DNA of 64,000 nucleotides. Source: CAVTJL01 sp963735065. GTDB taxonomy: Bacteria; Pseudomonadota; Alphaproteobacteria; Geminicoccales; Geminicoccaceae. Under the pieces are notes generated by a model that had not been told where the DNA came from, ran no database searches, and was given only the letters and a program-made list of their open reading frames with translations. Shown here piece after piece: positions 33,404-41,853 of this stretch. Both the position numbers and the translations under genes were made by a program. Location: contig CAVTJL010000004.1 of NCBI GenBank assembly GCA_963735065.1, positions 682,001 through 746,000 of the forward strand. Reading direction: 5' to 3'. Each line of letters opens with the position of its first letter. The stretch's first letter is position 1.

Positions 33404-35816
33404 GTGAAGCGGGTTTTCTTGAGCTCGACCGGCAAGGATCTCGGGCCGCACCGCGAGGCGGTGTTCAACGCGCTGCGCCGTCTCGAGGGCCTTCATACCG
33501 TCCGCATGGAAGACTTCACGGCGGCGCCGGTGCCGCCACGGGTGCTGTGCGAGGAGAAGGTCCGAAGCTGCCAGCTCTTCATCGGCATTCTCGGCCATTG
33601 CTATGGCTCGCGCCCGCCGGACGATACGCGCTCGATCACCGAGATCGAGTACGACACGGCCGTGGACGACGACATCCCGAGGCTGATGTTCGTGGCGCCC
33701 GAGGACTTCCCGACGCCGAAAAGCATCTATGCTGCAGAGACCGCCGAGCAACACGAGGGCCAGGAGGCTTTTCGAGCCCGCGTCCTGGCCAACGAGACGA
33801 GCTCTCTCGCCTTCAAGACACCCGAGGAGCTGGCCGATCGGGTGCGCGAGGCGCTCTATAATCTTCCGCGCGAGCCAGCGGCCCCCGCCCCCTTCACCGT
33901 GCCCCCGCCGGTTCCGGACTTCACCGGCCGCGACGACGAGCTGGCACAGCTCACGGCAGCCCTGGGCGACGGCGGCCGGGCGACGGTGTCGGCGATCGAT
34001 GGGATGGGCGGCATGGGAAAAAGCCAGCTCGCCTACGAGCTGGCGCACCGCCTCGCCGACCGCTTCCCCGACGGCCGCATTTTTGTCGACATGCAGGGCA
34101 CCGGCCAACGGCCGCTGTCGCCCGAGGACGTGATGGCCCGCGTCATCGAGGCCCTTTCGCCCGGCATGAGGCCACCGGACGAGCCGGAACGACTGAAAGC
34201 AGCCTATCAGGCGGCGCTCACCGGCAAGCGCGCGCTCCTGCTGCTCGACAACGCCACGGACAGAAAACAGGTGGCGCCGCTGCTGCCGCCGGCCCCGGTG
34301 GCGCTGCTCGTCACCTCGCGGCAGCGCATCCTGCTCCAGGGCGCGCGGAGCCTGGAGCTGAGGACCCTCCCTCCCGCGAGCGCTCTTTTGTTCCTGCGCG
34401 GCATGGTGCCGGTCGAGAGGGCGGACGACGCGACGCTCGCCACGATCGCCCGACGCTGCGGCCACCTGCCCCTCGCGCTCCGCGCCGCCGGCAGCTTCTT
34501 GCAGGTGCATCCGTCATGGACCGTTGAGGACTATCTGGAAGCGCTGGCGGACGAGCGCACCCGCCTCGAAGCGCTCGCGGTGCCCGAGGCTGAGATTGAT
34601 GTCAAAACCGTGCTCGGGCTCAGCTTTGCCAGGCTCAACGAGGAAGACACCGACCTCGCGACCGCCTGGACTCTTTTGTCGGTTTTCCCCGCCGGGTTTG
34701 ACTGCGAGGCTGCAGCCGCGGTCTGGCAGCAGGACCTCGGCGCCACCCGCGACCGTCTCGACGCCCTCATCGGCCGCAGCCTTCTTACGGCAGAGGGCAC
34801 CGGGCGCTTCCGCCTCCACGACCTGTTGCGTGACCTCGCCCGCGAGCGCGCCGACGCTCAGGGCCTGCAGGCCGCGCTTTTGCGCCATGCCCGGCACTAC
34901 ACCGGCGTTCTCGGGAGGAGTGACGCCCTCTATCTGAATGGCAAGGTGCTCGATGGCCTGGCGCTCTTCGACGCGGAGAGGGCGAGCATCGAGGGCGCCC
35001 AGGCCTGGGTTGCCCAACACCTCCGCGAGGTGCCGGAGGCCGCCCGCCTCTGCTTTGAGCTCTCCGATGCCGGGGCCTTCGTCCTCGAGCTGCGCTTGCC
35101 GCCGCGGGTTCGCATCCGCTGGCGCGAGGCAGCGCTCGAGGGCTGCCGGAGTGCCGGCGATCGAAGAGGTGAAGGCAACACATTGGGCGGCCTCGGCAAC
35201 GCGTGGGCCGATCTCGGCGAGACGGCCAAGGCCATCGAGCACCATGAGCGACACCTCGCCCTTGCCCGCGCGATTGGCGATCGCTCCGGGGAGAGCGTCG
35301 CGCTGGGCAATCTCGGCAGCACGCGACTTGAGGCCGGCGAGACCGCCGAGGCGATCAAGATCTTCGAGCAGCATCGCGCCCTCGCTCGCGAGACCGGCGA
35401 CCGGCATGGCGAGGCCAACACGCTAGGCAATCTTGGCATCGCATCGAGCCGCCTTGGCCAGCCCCGTGCGGCGATCGCCTTCTATGACCAGCAGCTCGCC
35501 ATCGTCCGCGAGATCGGCGACCGGCACGGCGAAGGCCGTGCGCTGGGCAATCTCGGCAGCGCCTGGGCGCTCCTGGGCGAGCATCCTGAAGGCCTTGGAG
35601 TGTTACGATCTGCGCTTGGCAGTCGCCCGAGAGATCGGCGATCGGCGCGGCGAAAGCGTTGCGCTCTGGAACGCGGCGCAGCTGACCGGTAGCCAGGGTG
35701 ATGGCACGGCCGCCGTGAGGATGGCCGTCACGGCGCTCACGATCATGCGCGATCTGGAGGACCCGCGCGCCGCCCAGATCGAGGCTTGGCTCCGGGAGCG
35801 CGGCATCGCGCCCTGA
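33404..35816 (+). pseudogene. STAND NTPase: DUF4062 / NB-ARC / TPR, interrupted by an apparent frameshift
   Basis: A large signalling ATPase of the NLR-like STAND class. Residues 1-100 are DUF4062 (VFLSSTGKDLGPHREAV). Then a short linker and NB-ARC from about residue 180: Walker A GMGGMGKSQLA near 204, Walker B ALLLLDNA near 280, GHLPLALRAAG, and a winged-helix segment LHDLLRDLARERA. From about 590 come 40-residue TPR repeats (GDRRGEGNTLGGLGNAWADL and relatives). The frame fails within 35583-35587. Removing one C in CATCCTGAAG restores TPR spacing exactly and joins KALECYDLRLAVAREIGDRR to the frame ending at 35816, giving 803 residues. GTG 33404 has GGAGGG upstream. The protein may be defence-related. 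Sequencing error, true mutation or programmed shift cannot be told apart. Confidence 0.8.
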
Positions 35817-35845
35817 AGCACTTCTCCACTGCCGGCTTGACACGC

Positions 35846-35874
35846 GAGCCGCCCGGCGAGGTGCCGGGCGGCTC
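35846..35874. terminator. Strong bidirectional hairpin after the STAND gene
   Basis: GAGCCGCCCGGC (35846-35857) and GCCGGGCGGCTC (35863-35874) form a perfect 12-bp stem with loop GAGGT in the 82-base gap between convergent genes. An A-rich stretch follows on the plus strand, giving T residues for the minus-strand transcript only upstream of the stem. Confidence 0.65.
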
Positions 35875-35898
35875 AGCGGGCAAGCAACCGAAAAAGGC

Positions 35899-36078
35899 TT
35901 ACTCGTCCTTGAGGCTGTCGCGGACGCCCTTGGCTGTGTCCTTGGCGTCCTTGGCGGCATCCTTGACCTGGCCCTTGGCCTTGTCGGTCTTGCCCTCGGC
36001 CTCCATCTCCTTGTCGCCGGTCACCTTGCCGACGGTCTCCTTGACGTTACCCTTCACCTTGTCGGTAGTCCCGGACAT
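35899..36078 (-). CDS. CsbD family stress-response protein
   Basis: A 59-residue hydrophilic protein with MSGTTDKVKGNVKETVGKVT and lysine/aspartate repeats (DKAKGQVKDAAKDAKDTAKG), the CsbD-like pattern. CsbD proteins are abundant general-stress proteins in bacteria, disordered or helical, with uncertain biochemical roles. ATG 36078 has AGAGGAG at good distance; the frame extends upstream but the extra residues do not fit the family. It faces the STAND gene across a strong terminator hairpin. Confidence 0.88.
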   Translation of the reverse strand: MSGTTDKVKGNVKETVGKVTGDKEMEAEGKTDKAKGQVKDAAKDAKDTAKGVRDSLKDE

Positions 36079-36216
36079 GGTCTGCTCCTCTGGTTCGTGA
36101 TCTAAGCCCACCACGAACGCTTGTTCAGGCGGCGAGGTTCCGTCGGACGCTAGGGAGCCGCGAGCGGGTCAGCGACGTTCAGGGGTGAGCGTCCACATCG
36201 CACGAGGACTAGAGCC

Positions 36217-36426
36217 GTGGCCCCTGCCGACCCCACGAGACCCGACGAGCTGCCGCCGCAGCCGCCCCAGCCCGAGATCCAGCCGGTGCCGCCCGAGCCC
36301 GAGCGCCCGGCCCAGCCGCCGATCGGCCCCGATCTCCCGCCCGCCGGGCCACCCGAGATCGACCCGCCCCCACCGCAGGAGGTCCCCCCAACCCCGCCCG
36401 CCCCAGGCCCCGAGCCGGTCGCCTGA
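36217..36426 (+). CDS. Small proline-rich protein
   Basis: No family was recognised. The 69-residue frame starting at GTG 36217 is about 45% proline, with repeated PP and PxP units and acidic residues (for example QPPQPEIQPVPPEPERPAQP). GAGG lies a few bases upstream. Codon phase gives C in many third positions, as in the neighbours. It could be a real short secreted or scaffold-like protein, or just a GC-rich open frame; no signal peptide is present. It sits between a stress-type gene and a possible phage-like gene. Confidence 0.4.
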   Translation: MAPADPTRPDELPPQPPQPEIQPVPPEPERPAQPPIGPDLPPAGPPEIDPPPPQEVPPTPPAPGPEPVA

Positions 36427-36444
36427 GCGAGGGGGCGCCTCTCA

Positions 36445-36484
36445 TCAACTCAAAGTTGACAGAAGGTGTTTGCTCCTATAAGAA
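36445..36484 (+). promoter_or_regulatory. Inverted repeat over a TTGACA promoter
   Basis: TCAACT (36445-36450), CAA, AGTTGA (36454-36459) is a perfect 6-bp palindrome overlapping the -35 hexamer TTGACA (36456-36461). A TATAAG at 36477-36482 (15-base spacing) or TAAGAA at 36479-36484 (17-base spacing) could be the -10. It lies about 95 bases upstream of the helix-turn-helix gene, so it may be its autorepressed promoter. Confidence 0.45.
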
Positions 36485-36575
36485 GTGCAAATGCCTTCCG
36501 TCTACCCTTCGCGTTCCCCCGCCTCGATGCCCGCGGCCCGTACCGTGCGGCTGGCGCGGCAGACTCGCCGGCGGC

Positions 36576-37076
36576 ATGACGCCCGCCGAGGTCGCCAGGC
36601 ACGAGGGCACGGACGAGGACGAGATTCTGGCGCTCCTCGAGGACGAGAAGTTCCAGAAACACGTCGCCTACTACCGGCGCGAGGCCGAGCTGCCCGAGGA
36701 CGAGCGCGAGGAGATCCTGATCAGGACGGCGTTCGCCAGCCTCCAGCACCTCGCCGACATGGGCGACACCAAAGCTCTTTTGTTCCTTGCCTACGAGGGC
36801 AACCGCGGCCGGCATCCGGAAAACCGCCTGCGCCGCCTCGTGACGCGCACGAGCGACCGCGATCCCGAGCTGCATGCCGGGGACGAGATCGGCGCGCAGC
36901 GACGCGCCGGAGCTCATCCAGGCGTCGCCGTCGCCGCCGAGCTTGTCTCGGACCTCCTCGCCTTCGCCCGGAGCAACCCGGACGTGGCCGACTGGGTCCT
37001 GCGCTACGCCGAGAGCCGCCAGGCCACGCTGGGAGAGAGCGGGGCCGGGGCGGTGGAGGAGCAAAGAGGAGAATGA
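36576..37076 (+). CDS. Helix-turn-helix protein, possibly phage or plasmid related
   Basis: A 166-residue protein beginning MTPAEVARHEGTDEDEILAL, which looks like a short helix-turn-helix (AEVARxxGxDEDEI) as in small terminase subunits or homeodomain-like phage proteins. The middle, HVAYYRREAELPEDEREEIL and ASLQHLADMGDTKALLFLAY, is helical and acidic; the C-terminus is low in recognisable motifs. Start is uncertain: ATG 36576 gives the cleanest domain, but an upstream TTG (36456) in the same frame is possible, and no strong ribosome-binding site is visible at 36576. A TTGACA promoter with palindrome lies upstream. The hairpin-repeat array begins about 60 bases after its stop. Confidence 0.5.
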   Translation: MTPAEVARHEGTDEDEILALLEDEKFQKHVAYYRREAELPEDEREEILIRTAFASLQHLADMGDTKALLFLAYEGNRGRHPENRLRRLVTRTSDRDPELHAGDEIGAQRRAGAHPGVAVAAELVSDLLAFARSNPDVADWVLRYAESRQATLGESGAGAVEEQRGE

Positions 37077-37309
37077 AAGAAGAGAAGATCAGCAAAGGAT
37101 AGCGAAAGAAGGGCGAGCCGCCCCCCCACGGGTCATCCCCCGCCTTGAGCGGGGGATCAACTGGTGGCCGTGACGCGACAGTAGCGTGGCCAGCCTCCGG
37201 CAGTTGACGCCCCGATCAAGTCGGGGCGCGACGAAGGGGTGTGCGTCCTCGCTCTTTCACGTCACCGCCCGACTTGATCGGGCGGTCAGGTGGCGGGGAG
37301 CAGGCGACG

Positions 37310-37339
37310 CCTGCCCCATCGCGCCGCGTCACCTGATCC
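37310..37339 (+). repeat. 30-base direct repeat, copy 1
   Basis: Begins CCTGCCCCATCGCGCC and continues to 37339; identical over 30 bases to 37625-37654. Both copies lead straight into a palindrome (37336-37358 and 37651-37674), so a composite unit of palindrome, spacer and palindrome appears to have been duplicated. Confidence 0.8.
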
Positions 37340-37624
37340 TCCGGTCACGCCGGAGGATGACAGGAAAGGTGCATGTTCACGCTCTCTTCTTGTCACCCTC
37401 GTGCCCCGACACGAGGGTCCATGCCCCGTCCCGGCGCGATGTCGCGAGCGTGCGCATGGATCCTCGGGTCAAGCGCCCGAGGATGACACGGAAAAGCGGC
37501 CAGCGTCGAGCCGTTGGCCCCCCGATCATGTCGGGGGGCGACAGGAGAGGTATGTGCGCACGCCCCCGCATTCTCGTCACCCGACGGCGTGACCGGCGGG
37601 TCAGGTGACAGGGACGACGCGCGC

Positions 37625-37654
37625 CCTGCCCCATCGCGCCGCGTCACCTGATCC
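37625..37654 (+). repeat. 30-base direct repeat, copy 2
   Basis: Identical to 37310-37339. The flanking bases before it (a TCAGGTG motif) also resemble those before copy 1, extending a degenerate similarity to roughly 90 bases. Confidence 0.8.
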
Positions 37655-37737
37655 CCCGGTCGGAGCCGCGGGATGACCAAGGAGGCGTGGCCTCGCGGCG
37701 CCCTGCCCTTCCTTTGGCAGCCTACCATGGGCACCCG

Positions 37738-39000
37738 TCACCCGGGCGGCGCCACGTGGCGCAGGAAGTCGAGGAGGACGCGAACCGCCACCTCCGCATC
37801 CTCGGCCGTGATGCTCTCGGCGGGATTGTGGCTGATGCCGCCCTTGCAGCGGAGGAAGAGCATGCCGATCGGGCACAGCTGCGCCATTGCCAGGCCGTCG
37901 TGCCCGGCACCGCTCGGCAGGCGCAGGGGCCGGATGCCGGCGCGCGCGACCGCAGCCTCGAGCTGGGCCACCAGCCATGGGGCGCAGGTGGCGGCCGCCT
38001 CGTCGTACGTCCTGTCGAGCAGCGCCGAGACGCCCCGGCGCCTCGCGATGTCGAGCAGCCCCTGCCTGAGCCCGGCGATCGCCGCGGCCCGCACCTGATC
38101 GCTCGGGCTCCTGATGTCGAGCGTGAAGCGCACGCGCGAGGGGATGACGTTGACAGCACCGGGCAGCGCCTCGATGCGGCCCACCGTGGCCACCAGACCG
38201 GCGGTCTCGGTGGCCGTCCGCTCGATCAGAAGAAGCATCTCGGCCGCAGCGGCGAGCGCGTCCCGACGCAGGCGCATCGGCACCGTGCCGGCATGCCCGG
38301 CCTCGCCCGCCACCTCGACGGTGAAGCGCGAGGCGCCGGCGATGGCGGTGACGATGCCGATCGGCAGCCCCTCGGCCTCGAGCACCGGCCCCTGCTCGAT
38401 ATGCAGCTCGACATAGCCCAGCACCCGATCCCGGGCCCGCGCCAGCCCGGGGATCGCCAGGGGATCGCCGCCGAAGCGCAGCAGCGCCTCGCGCACGCTC
38501 ACCCCGGCATTGTCCTCGGCGTCCAAGGAGGCGGGGTCGAGCACCCCCGCCACCGCCCGCGATCCGGTGAGCGCCACCGGAAAGCGGGCGCCCTCCTCGT
38601 CGCCGAACGCGACGACCTCGACGGCGAAGGGCAGGCGCTCGCCGCCGGCGTGCAGCCTCGCCACCGCCTCGATCGCCGCGAGGACGCCCAGATTGCCGTC
38701 ATACCAGCCGGCATCGCGCACCGTGTCGATATGCGAGCCCACGAGAAGGGCGGGCAGCCCCGGCCGGGTCCCCTCGTAGCGGCCGACGACATTGCCGACG
38801 GCGTCGATGCCCGCCTCCATGCCGGCCTCGCCCATCCACGCCTGCACCTGGACCGCCGCCTCCTTGTAGGCCGGCGTCAGATAGAGGCGGGTCAGCATCT
38901 CGGGACTGTCCGAGAAGCGCGCCAGCGCATCGAGCCGCGCCATGAGCGCAGCACCGCCGGCAAGGGTGGTCGGCGAGGGGTGCGGCGCCGCGGGCGTCAC
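37738..39000 (-). CDS. Allantoate amidohydrolase / N-carbamoyl-L-amino-acid hydrolase (M20)
   Basis: Metal-dependent amidohydrolase of 420 residues, M20 peptidase/carboxypeptidase fold. Two-metal site residues appear in VGSHIDTVRDAGWYDGNLGV (His and Asp), VVAFGDEEGARFP (Glu pair), YVELHIEQGPVLE (His) and a C-terminal region with SGAGHDGLAMAQLCPIGMLF and SHNPAESI (last His). The dimerisation lid holds GHAGTVPMRLRRDALAAAAE. The family splits N-carbamoyl amino acids, allantoate or ureidoglycolate; which one cannot be said because no hydantoinase or purine catabolism genes are adjacent. Start is GTG 39000, with GGGAGGAGG six bases before it. Confidence 0.9.
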   Translation of the reverse strand: MTPAAPHPSPTTLAGGAALMARLDALARFSDSPEMLTRLYLTPAYKEAAVQVQAWMGEAGMEAGIDAVGNVVGRYEGTRPGLPALLVGSHIDTVRDAGWYDGNLGVLAAIEAVARLHAGGERLPFAVEVVAFGDEEGARFPVALTGSRAVAGVLDPASLDAEDNAGVSVREALLRFGGDPLAIPGLARARDRVLGYVELHIEQGPVLEAEGLPIGIVTAIAGASRFTVEVAGEAGHAGTVPMRLRRDALAAAAEMLLLIERTATETAGLVATVGRIEALPGAVNVIPSRVRFTLDIRSPSDQVRAAAIAGLRQGLLDIARRRGVSALLDRTYDEAAATCAPWLVAQLEAAVARAGIRPLRLPSGAGHDGLAMAQLCPIGMLFLRCKGGISHNPAESITAEDAEVAVRVLLDFLRHVAPPG

Positions 39001-39228
39001 GGCACCTCCTCCCTACGCTCGCCAGCAGCGGCAGCGGCCATTCTGGTCAGGGAGCATCGCCAAGGCCATGTCCTCGGACGTGGTCGGTCCAGGCCCCCTT
39101 ATCGCGGCCGCCCCCATAGAAGGGCAAGCTCCGCGGCCAGGTCACGCGCTCGGTGCGGTGCCGCGGATCGACTCCGGACCCGGGCTCGAGGCTCCGATCG
39201 GGCCGCCACCACGCCCGCCGCTGCCGGG

Positions 39229-39525
39229 TCAGGTCTGGAAGGCAACGAGCACCAGCGACGGGGTCCGGGGCGCGGTCGCCTCGACCAGCTCCTCGCGCGT
39301 CCGGAAGAGCCGGCAGCTTCCTCCCGGCAAGGCGATGCTGCCGAGGCGGAGCAGCATGAGCCCGGGGCCGCGGATGTCGCTGCCGTCGAGCGCCCGGACG
39401 ATGGCGAGATCGCCCGCCGTGCCCGTGATCTCGCCGACCAGGCGGCCCTCCGCCAGCTCCGCCACGACCAGCAGGCCGACAAGGGGCGAGCGGGAGCCTC
39501 GGGCCTGGGTCGTCTCATCTGCCAT
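39229..39525 (-). CDS. Hypothetical protein, 98 residues
   Basis: Unrecognised. Starts at ATG 39525 (MADETTQARG) with GGAG nine bases upstream. The body is a beta-rich looking segment, LVGLLVVAELAEGRLVGEIT, DLAIVRALDGSDIRGPGLML and GGSCRLFRTREELVEATAPR. Third-position GC bias resembles the neighbours, and the alternative starts further upstream add only low-complexity sequence. Located alone between the amidohydrolase and a small plus-strand gene. Cytoplasmic; no signal or membrane segment. Confidence 0.55.
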   Translation of the reverse strand: MADETTQARGSRSPLVGLLVVAELAEGRLVGEITGTAGDLAIVRALDGSDIRGPGLMLLRLGSIALPGGSCRLFRTREELVEATAPRTPSLVLVAFQT

Positions 39526-39823
39526 CGCAGTAGCTCCGTCGAAGCATTCGTCATGGAGGCCATGGGCTGCCGAGGTCGGTTGCGTCCTCGCGCCGGCATG
39601 GCGCGCACGGGCCGATGGCGGCAAGCCCGGCTCCGTGCCCGAGCTTCCATGGTGTCGGCAGGCCCGATCATCTAGGGATCATCTAGCGCTTTGCTAGGAT
39701 CTCGTCCAGATTGCCGCCGGCAGAGGCAGCGCGAAATCCGGCGCGGGGCGCAAGGTGGCTGGCCTTCGGCGGCGCAGCATACTACCCTCGCGTCTAGCGC
39801 GTCTTCCGCGGAAGTTAGGCACC

Positions 39824-40144
39824 ATGAACACCCGCTCCCACGGCACGCGGCAAGTCAATCTGAAGCTGACCGCTTCCCAGGAGGAGATCGTGCGCCTCGT
39901 GGTGCAGCGGCTGCGCGAGGGCGGCCCCGAGTTCGAGGCGCGCGTGCGCTGGTTCTTCAGTGAGGCACCGGCGCCCCACTACATGCATGTGGACGAGCTC
40001 GACCGGCGCTTCGGTGAGATCGATCGCCGTCTCGTCCGCCTCGAGGCCGAGGCCCAGGCCCTCCGACACGCCTCTCGCGGCGCGGACGACGCGCAGGACG
40101 AGCCGCACGGCCAGCCGCCCGAACGCATCGCCGCGAGGCGATGA
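39824..40144 (+). CDS. Small hypothetical protein, ribbon-helix-helix-like N-terminus
   Basis: A 106-residue protein from ATG 39824, beginning MNTRSHGTRQVNLKLTASQE. The segment RQVNLKLTASQEEIVRLVVQ (beta strand then two helices) resembles ribbon-helix-helix DNA-binding proteins, although the family cannot be confirmed by eye. The C-terminal half has a heptad-like helix (ELDRRFGEIDRRLVRLEAEA), a likely coiled coil, and a low-complexity tail. No toxin partner gene is visible on either side. It precedes the sulfatase gene on the same strand by 144 bases. Confidence 0.5.
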   Translation: MNTRSHGTRQVNLKLTASQEEIVRLVVQRLREGGPEFEARVRWFFSEAPAPHYMHVDELDRRFGEIDRRLVRLEAEAQALRHASRGADDAQDEPHGQPPERIAARR

Positions 40145-40288
40145 CAGGGCCCTCTGCCATCCGCATCGAGCCTCCCGGTCCCGGACATCGCCCGCCCGCA
40201 TAGGCCCGATGCGGCCGCTGCCCCTTGCGTGCAAGCGCCGCGCCCGCTAGCGCGGAGCGCACAGAGCAGAGGGAGGCGAGCGGGAACG

Positions 40289-41788
40289 ATGGCAGGCAGC
40301 GAGGTGGCGCGGCCCAATGTGATGCTGGTGATGGTCGACCAATGGCCGGGCGGCCTGCTCGGCGCTGCCGGCCATCCCGTCATCCAGACACCGACGATCG
40401 ACCAGATCGCCAGGAACGGCGTCCGCTTCAACCGTGCCTACACGGAATGCCCGATCTGCATCCCGGCCCGACGGACGCTGATGACGGGCACCACGACGCG
40501 CCGCCACGGCGACCGGATCTTCGGCACCACCAACCCGATGCCCCAGCTGCCGACGCTGGCCCAGTGCTTTCGCAATGGCGGCTATCAGGCCTATGGCGTG
40601 GGCAAGCTGCACGTCTACCCGCCGCGCGATCGCATCGGCTTCGACGATGTGTGGCTGAGCGAGGAGGGCCGGCCGCATCTGGGCGGGCCGGACGACCACG
40701 ACATCTACCTCGCCGACCGCGGCTTTCCCGGCCAGCAGTTCCTGCACGGGATGAACAACAACAACTACATGCACCGGCCCTGGCACCTGCCCGAGGACTG
40801 CCACGTCACCAACTGGGCGACGATGCAGATGTGCCGGGTGATCAAGCGCCGCGACCCGACCAGGCCCTCCTTCTGGACCCTGTCCTACACGCCCCCGCAT
40901 CCGCCGCTGGTGCCGCTTCAGACCTACATGGACTTCTATCGCCAGTTCACGCCGCCGGCGGCCCTGGCCGGCGACTGGTCGGAGCGGCTCGAGGACCTGC
41001 CCTACGCGCTCCGCATGGTGCGCAACTTCTGGCCCAAGCTGCCGCCCGACGTGCTGACCGAGGTGCGGCGCGCCTTCTACGCCCTTTGCACCCACATCGA
41101 CCATCAGCTCCGGGTCGTGATCGGCACGCTGCGCGAGGAGGGTCTCCTCGACAACACGATCATCCTCTTCTCGGCCGACCACGGTGACATGCTGGGCGAC
41201 TTCAACCTCTACGCCAAGCGCACCTACTATGAGGGCTCGGCCAACATTCCCTGCATCCTGGCGGGCCTGCCGGGCGATCGGCGTATCGGCACGGACCGCG
41301 TGGACGACCGTCTCGTCGGGCTGCAGGACGTCATGCCGACGCTGCTGGAGCTGGCAGGCCTGCCGGTGCCGGAGACCTGCGAGGGCATGTCGATGGTGGG
41401 CGAGCGCCGCCGCTCGACGCTCTATGGCGACTGCCTCGAGAATGCCGGCGCCGGGCGCATGATCCATGACGGGCGCCACAAGCTCATCTGGTACCCGGCC
41501 GGCAACGCCTTTCATCTGTTCGATCTCGAGACGGACCCGCAGGAGCTGCACGATCTGTCGGCGAGCCCGGACCATGCGGCGACCCGGCGGCGGCTCGAGG
41601 AGGCGCTGGCGGCCGAGATCTACGGCAGCGACGTCGAGCAGGGTTGGATCAAGGACGGCAAGCTTACCGGCTACGACCCGGGGCCCTACCAGCCGAAGCC
41701 CGACCGCTCGCTGTCGGGCCAGCGCGGGCTGCACTACCCCCAGCCGCCGCAGGCCGCCCAGGACAGGATGGTGGGCTTCCCGCAATAG
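40289..41788 (+). CDS. Sulfatase (type I, formylglycine-dependent)
   Basis: Arylsulfatase-superfamily hydrolase of 499 residues from MAGSEVARPNVMLVMVDQWP. It has the metal Asp in VMLVMVDQ, the C-x-P-x-R signature in CPICIPARRTLMTGTTTRR with Cys that would be converted to formylglycine by an SUMF/anSME maturase, then PTLAQCFRNGGYQAYGVGK and FSADHGDMLGDF supplying further metal ligands. There is no signal peptide, so it appears cytoplasmic, and its substrate may be a choline-O-sulfate or other alkyl sulfate. GGAGG lies upstream of ATG 40289. A methyltransferase follows 65 bases downstream. Confidence 0.9.
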   Translation: MAGSEVARPNVMLVMVDQWPGGLLGAAGHPVIQTPTIDQIARNGVRFNRAYTECPICIPARRTLMTGTTTRRHGDRIFGTTNPMPQLPTLAQCFRNGGYQAYGVGKLHVYPPRDRIGFDDVWLSEEGRPHLGGPDDHDIYLADRGFPGQQFLHGMNNNNYMHRPWHLPEDCHVTNWATMQMCRVIKRRDPTRPSFWTLSYTPPHPPLVPLQTYMDFYRQFTPPAALAGDWSERLEDLPYALRMVRNFWPKLPPDVLTEVRRAFYALCTHIDHQLRVVIGTLREEGLLDNTIILFSADHGDMLGDFNLYAKRTYYEGSANIPCILAGLPGDRRIGTDRVDDRLVGLQDVMPTLLELAGLPVPETCEGMSMVGERRRSTLYGDCLENAGAGRMIHDGRHKLIWYPAGNAFHLFDLETDPQELHDLSASPDHAATRRRLEEALAAEIYGSDVEQGWIKDGKLTGYDPGPYQPKPDRSLSGQRGLHYPQPPQAAQDRMVGFPQ

Positions 41789-41853
41789 GCGTGGACGAAG
41801 CGGCGCCGCCGCCTATCTCGAGCGCCATCCCGGCAGGATCGAGGATCATCGCC

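Larger units (their letters stand above)
37135..37674. repeat. Array of nine hairpin palindromes at about 65-base spacing
   Basis: Nine imperfect-to-perfect palindromes, 19-25 bases each, begin at about 37135, 37209, 37265, 37336, 37395, 37460, 37518, 37580 and 37651, intervals 56-74. Arms are 7-9 bp, for example CCGCCCGA/TCGGGCGG (37265-37285) and ATCCTCCGG/CCGGAGGAT (37336-37358). Seven loops contain CTTGA, TCAAG, TCATG, TCACG or CGTGA, so they are related elements in both orientations (TCANG core). Stems 37580-37600 and 37651-37674 have one mismatch each. Such REP-like palindromes are common between alphaproteobacterial genes. The whole 37077-37737 gap holds no convincing gene. Confidence 0.75.

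Noticed and set aside
37186..37608. Open frame of 140 codons in the palindrome array
   Set aside because: It simply translates successive palindromes (phrases like VTARLDRAVRW and LILRSRRRM are typical of such repeats); no start site with a ribosome-binding sequence.
37135..37674. CRISPR array
   Set aside because: Palindromes vary in sequence and orientation, intervals vary from 56 to 74, the intervening sequence is not spacer-like, and no cas gene is near.
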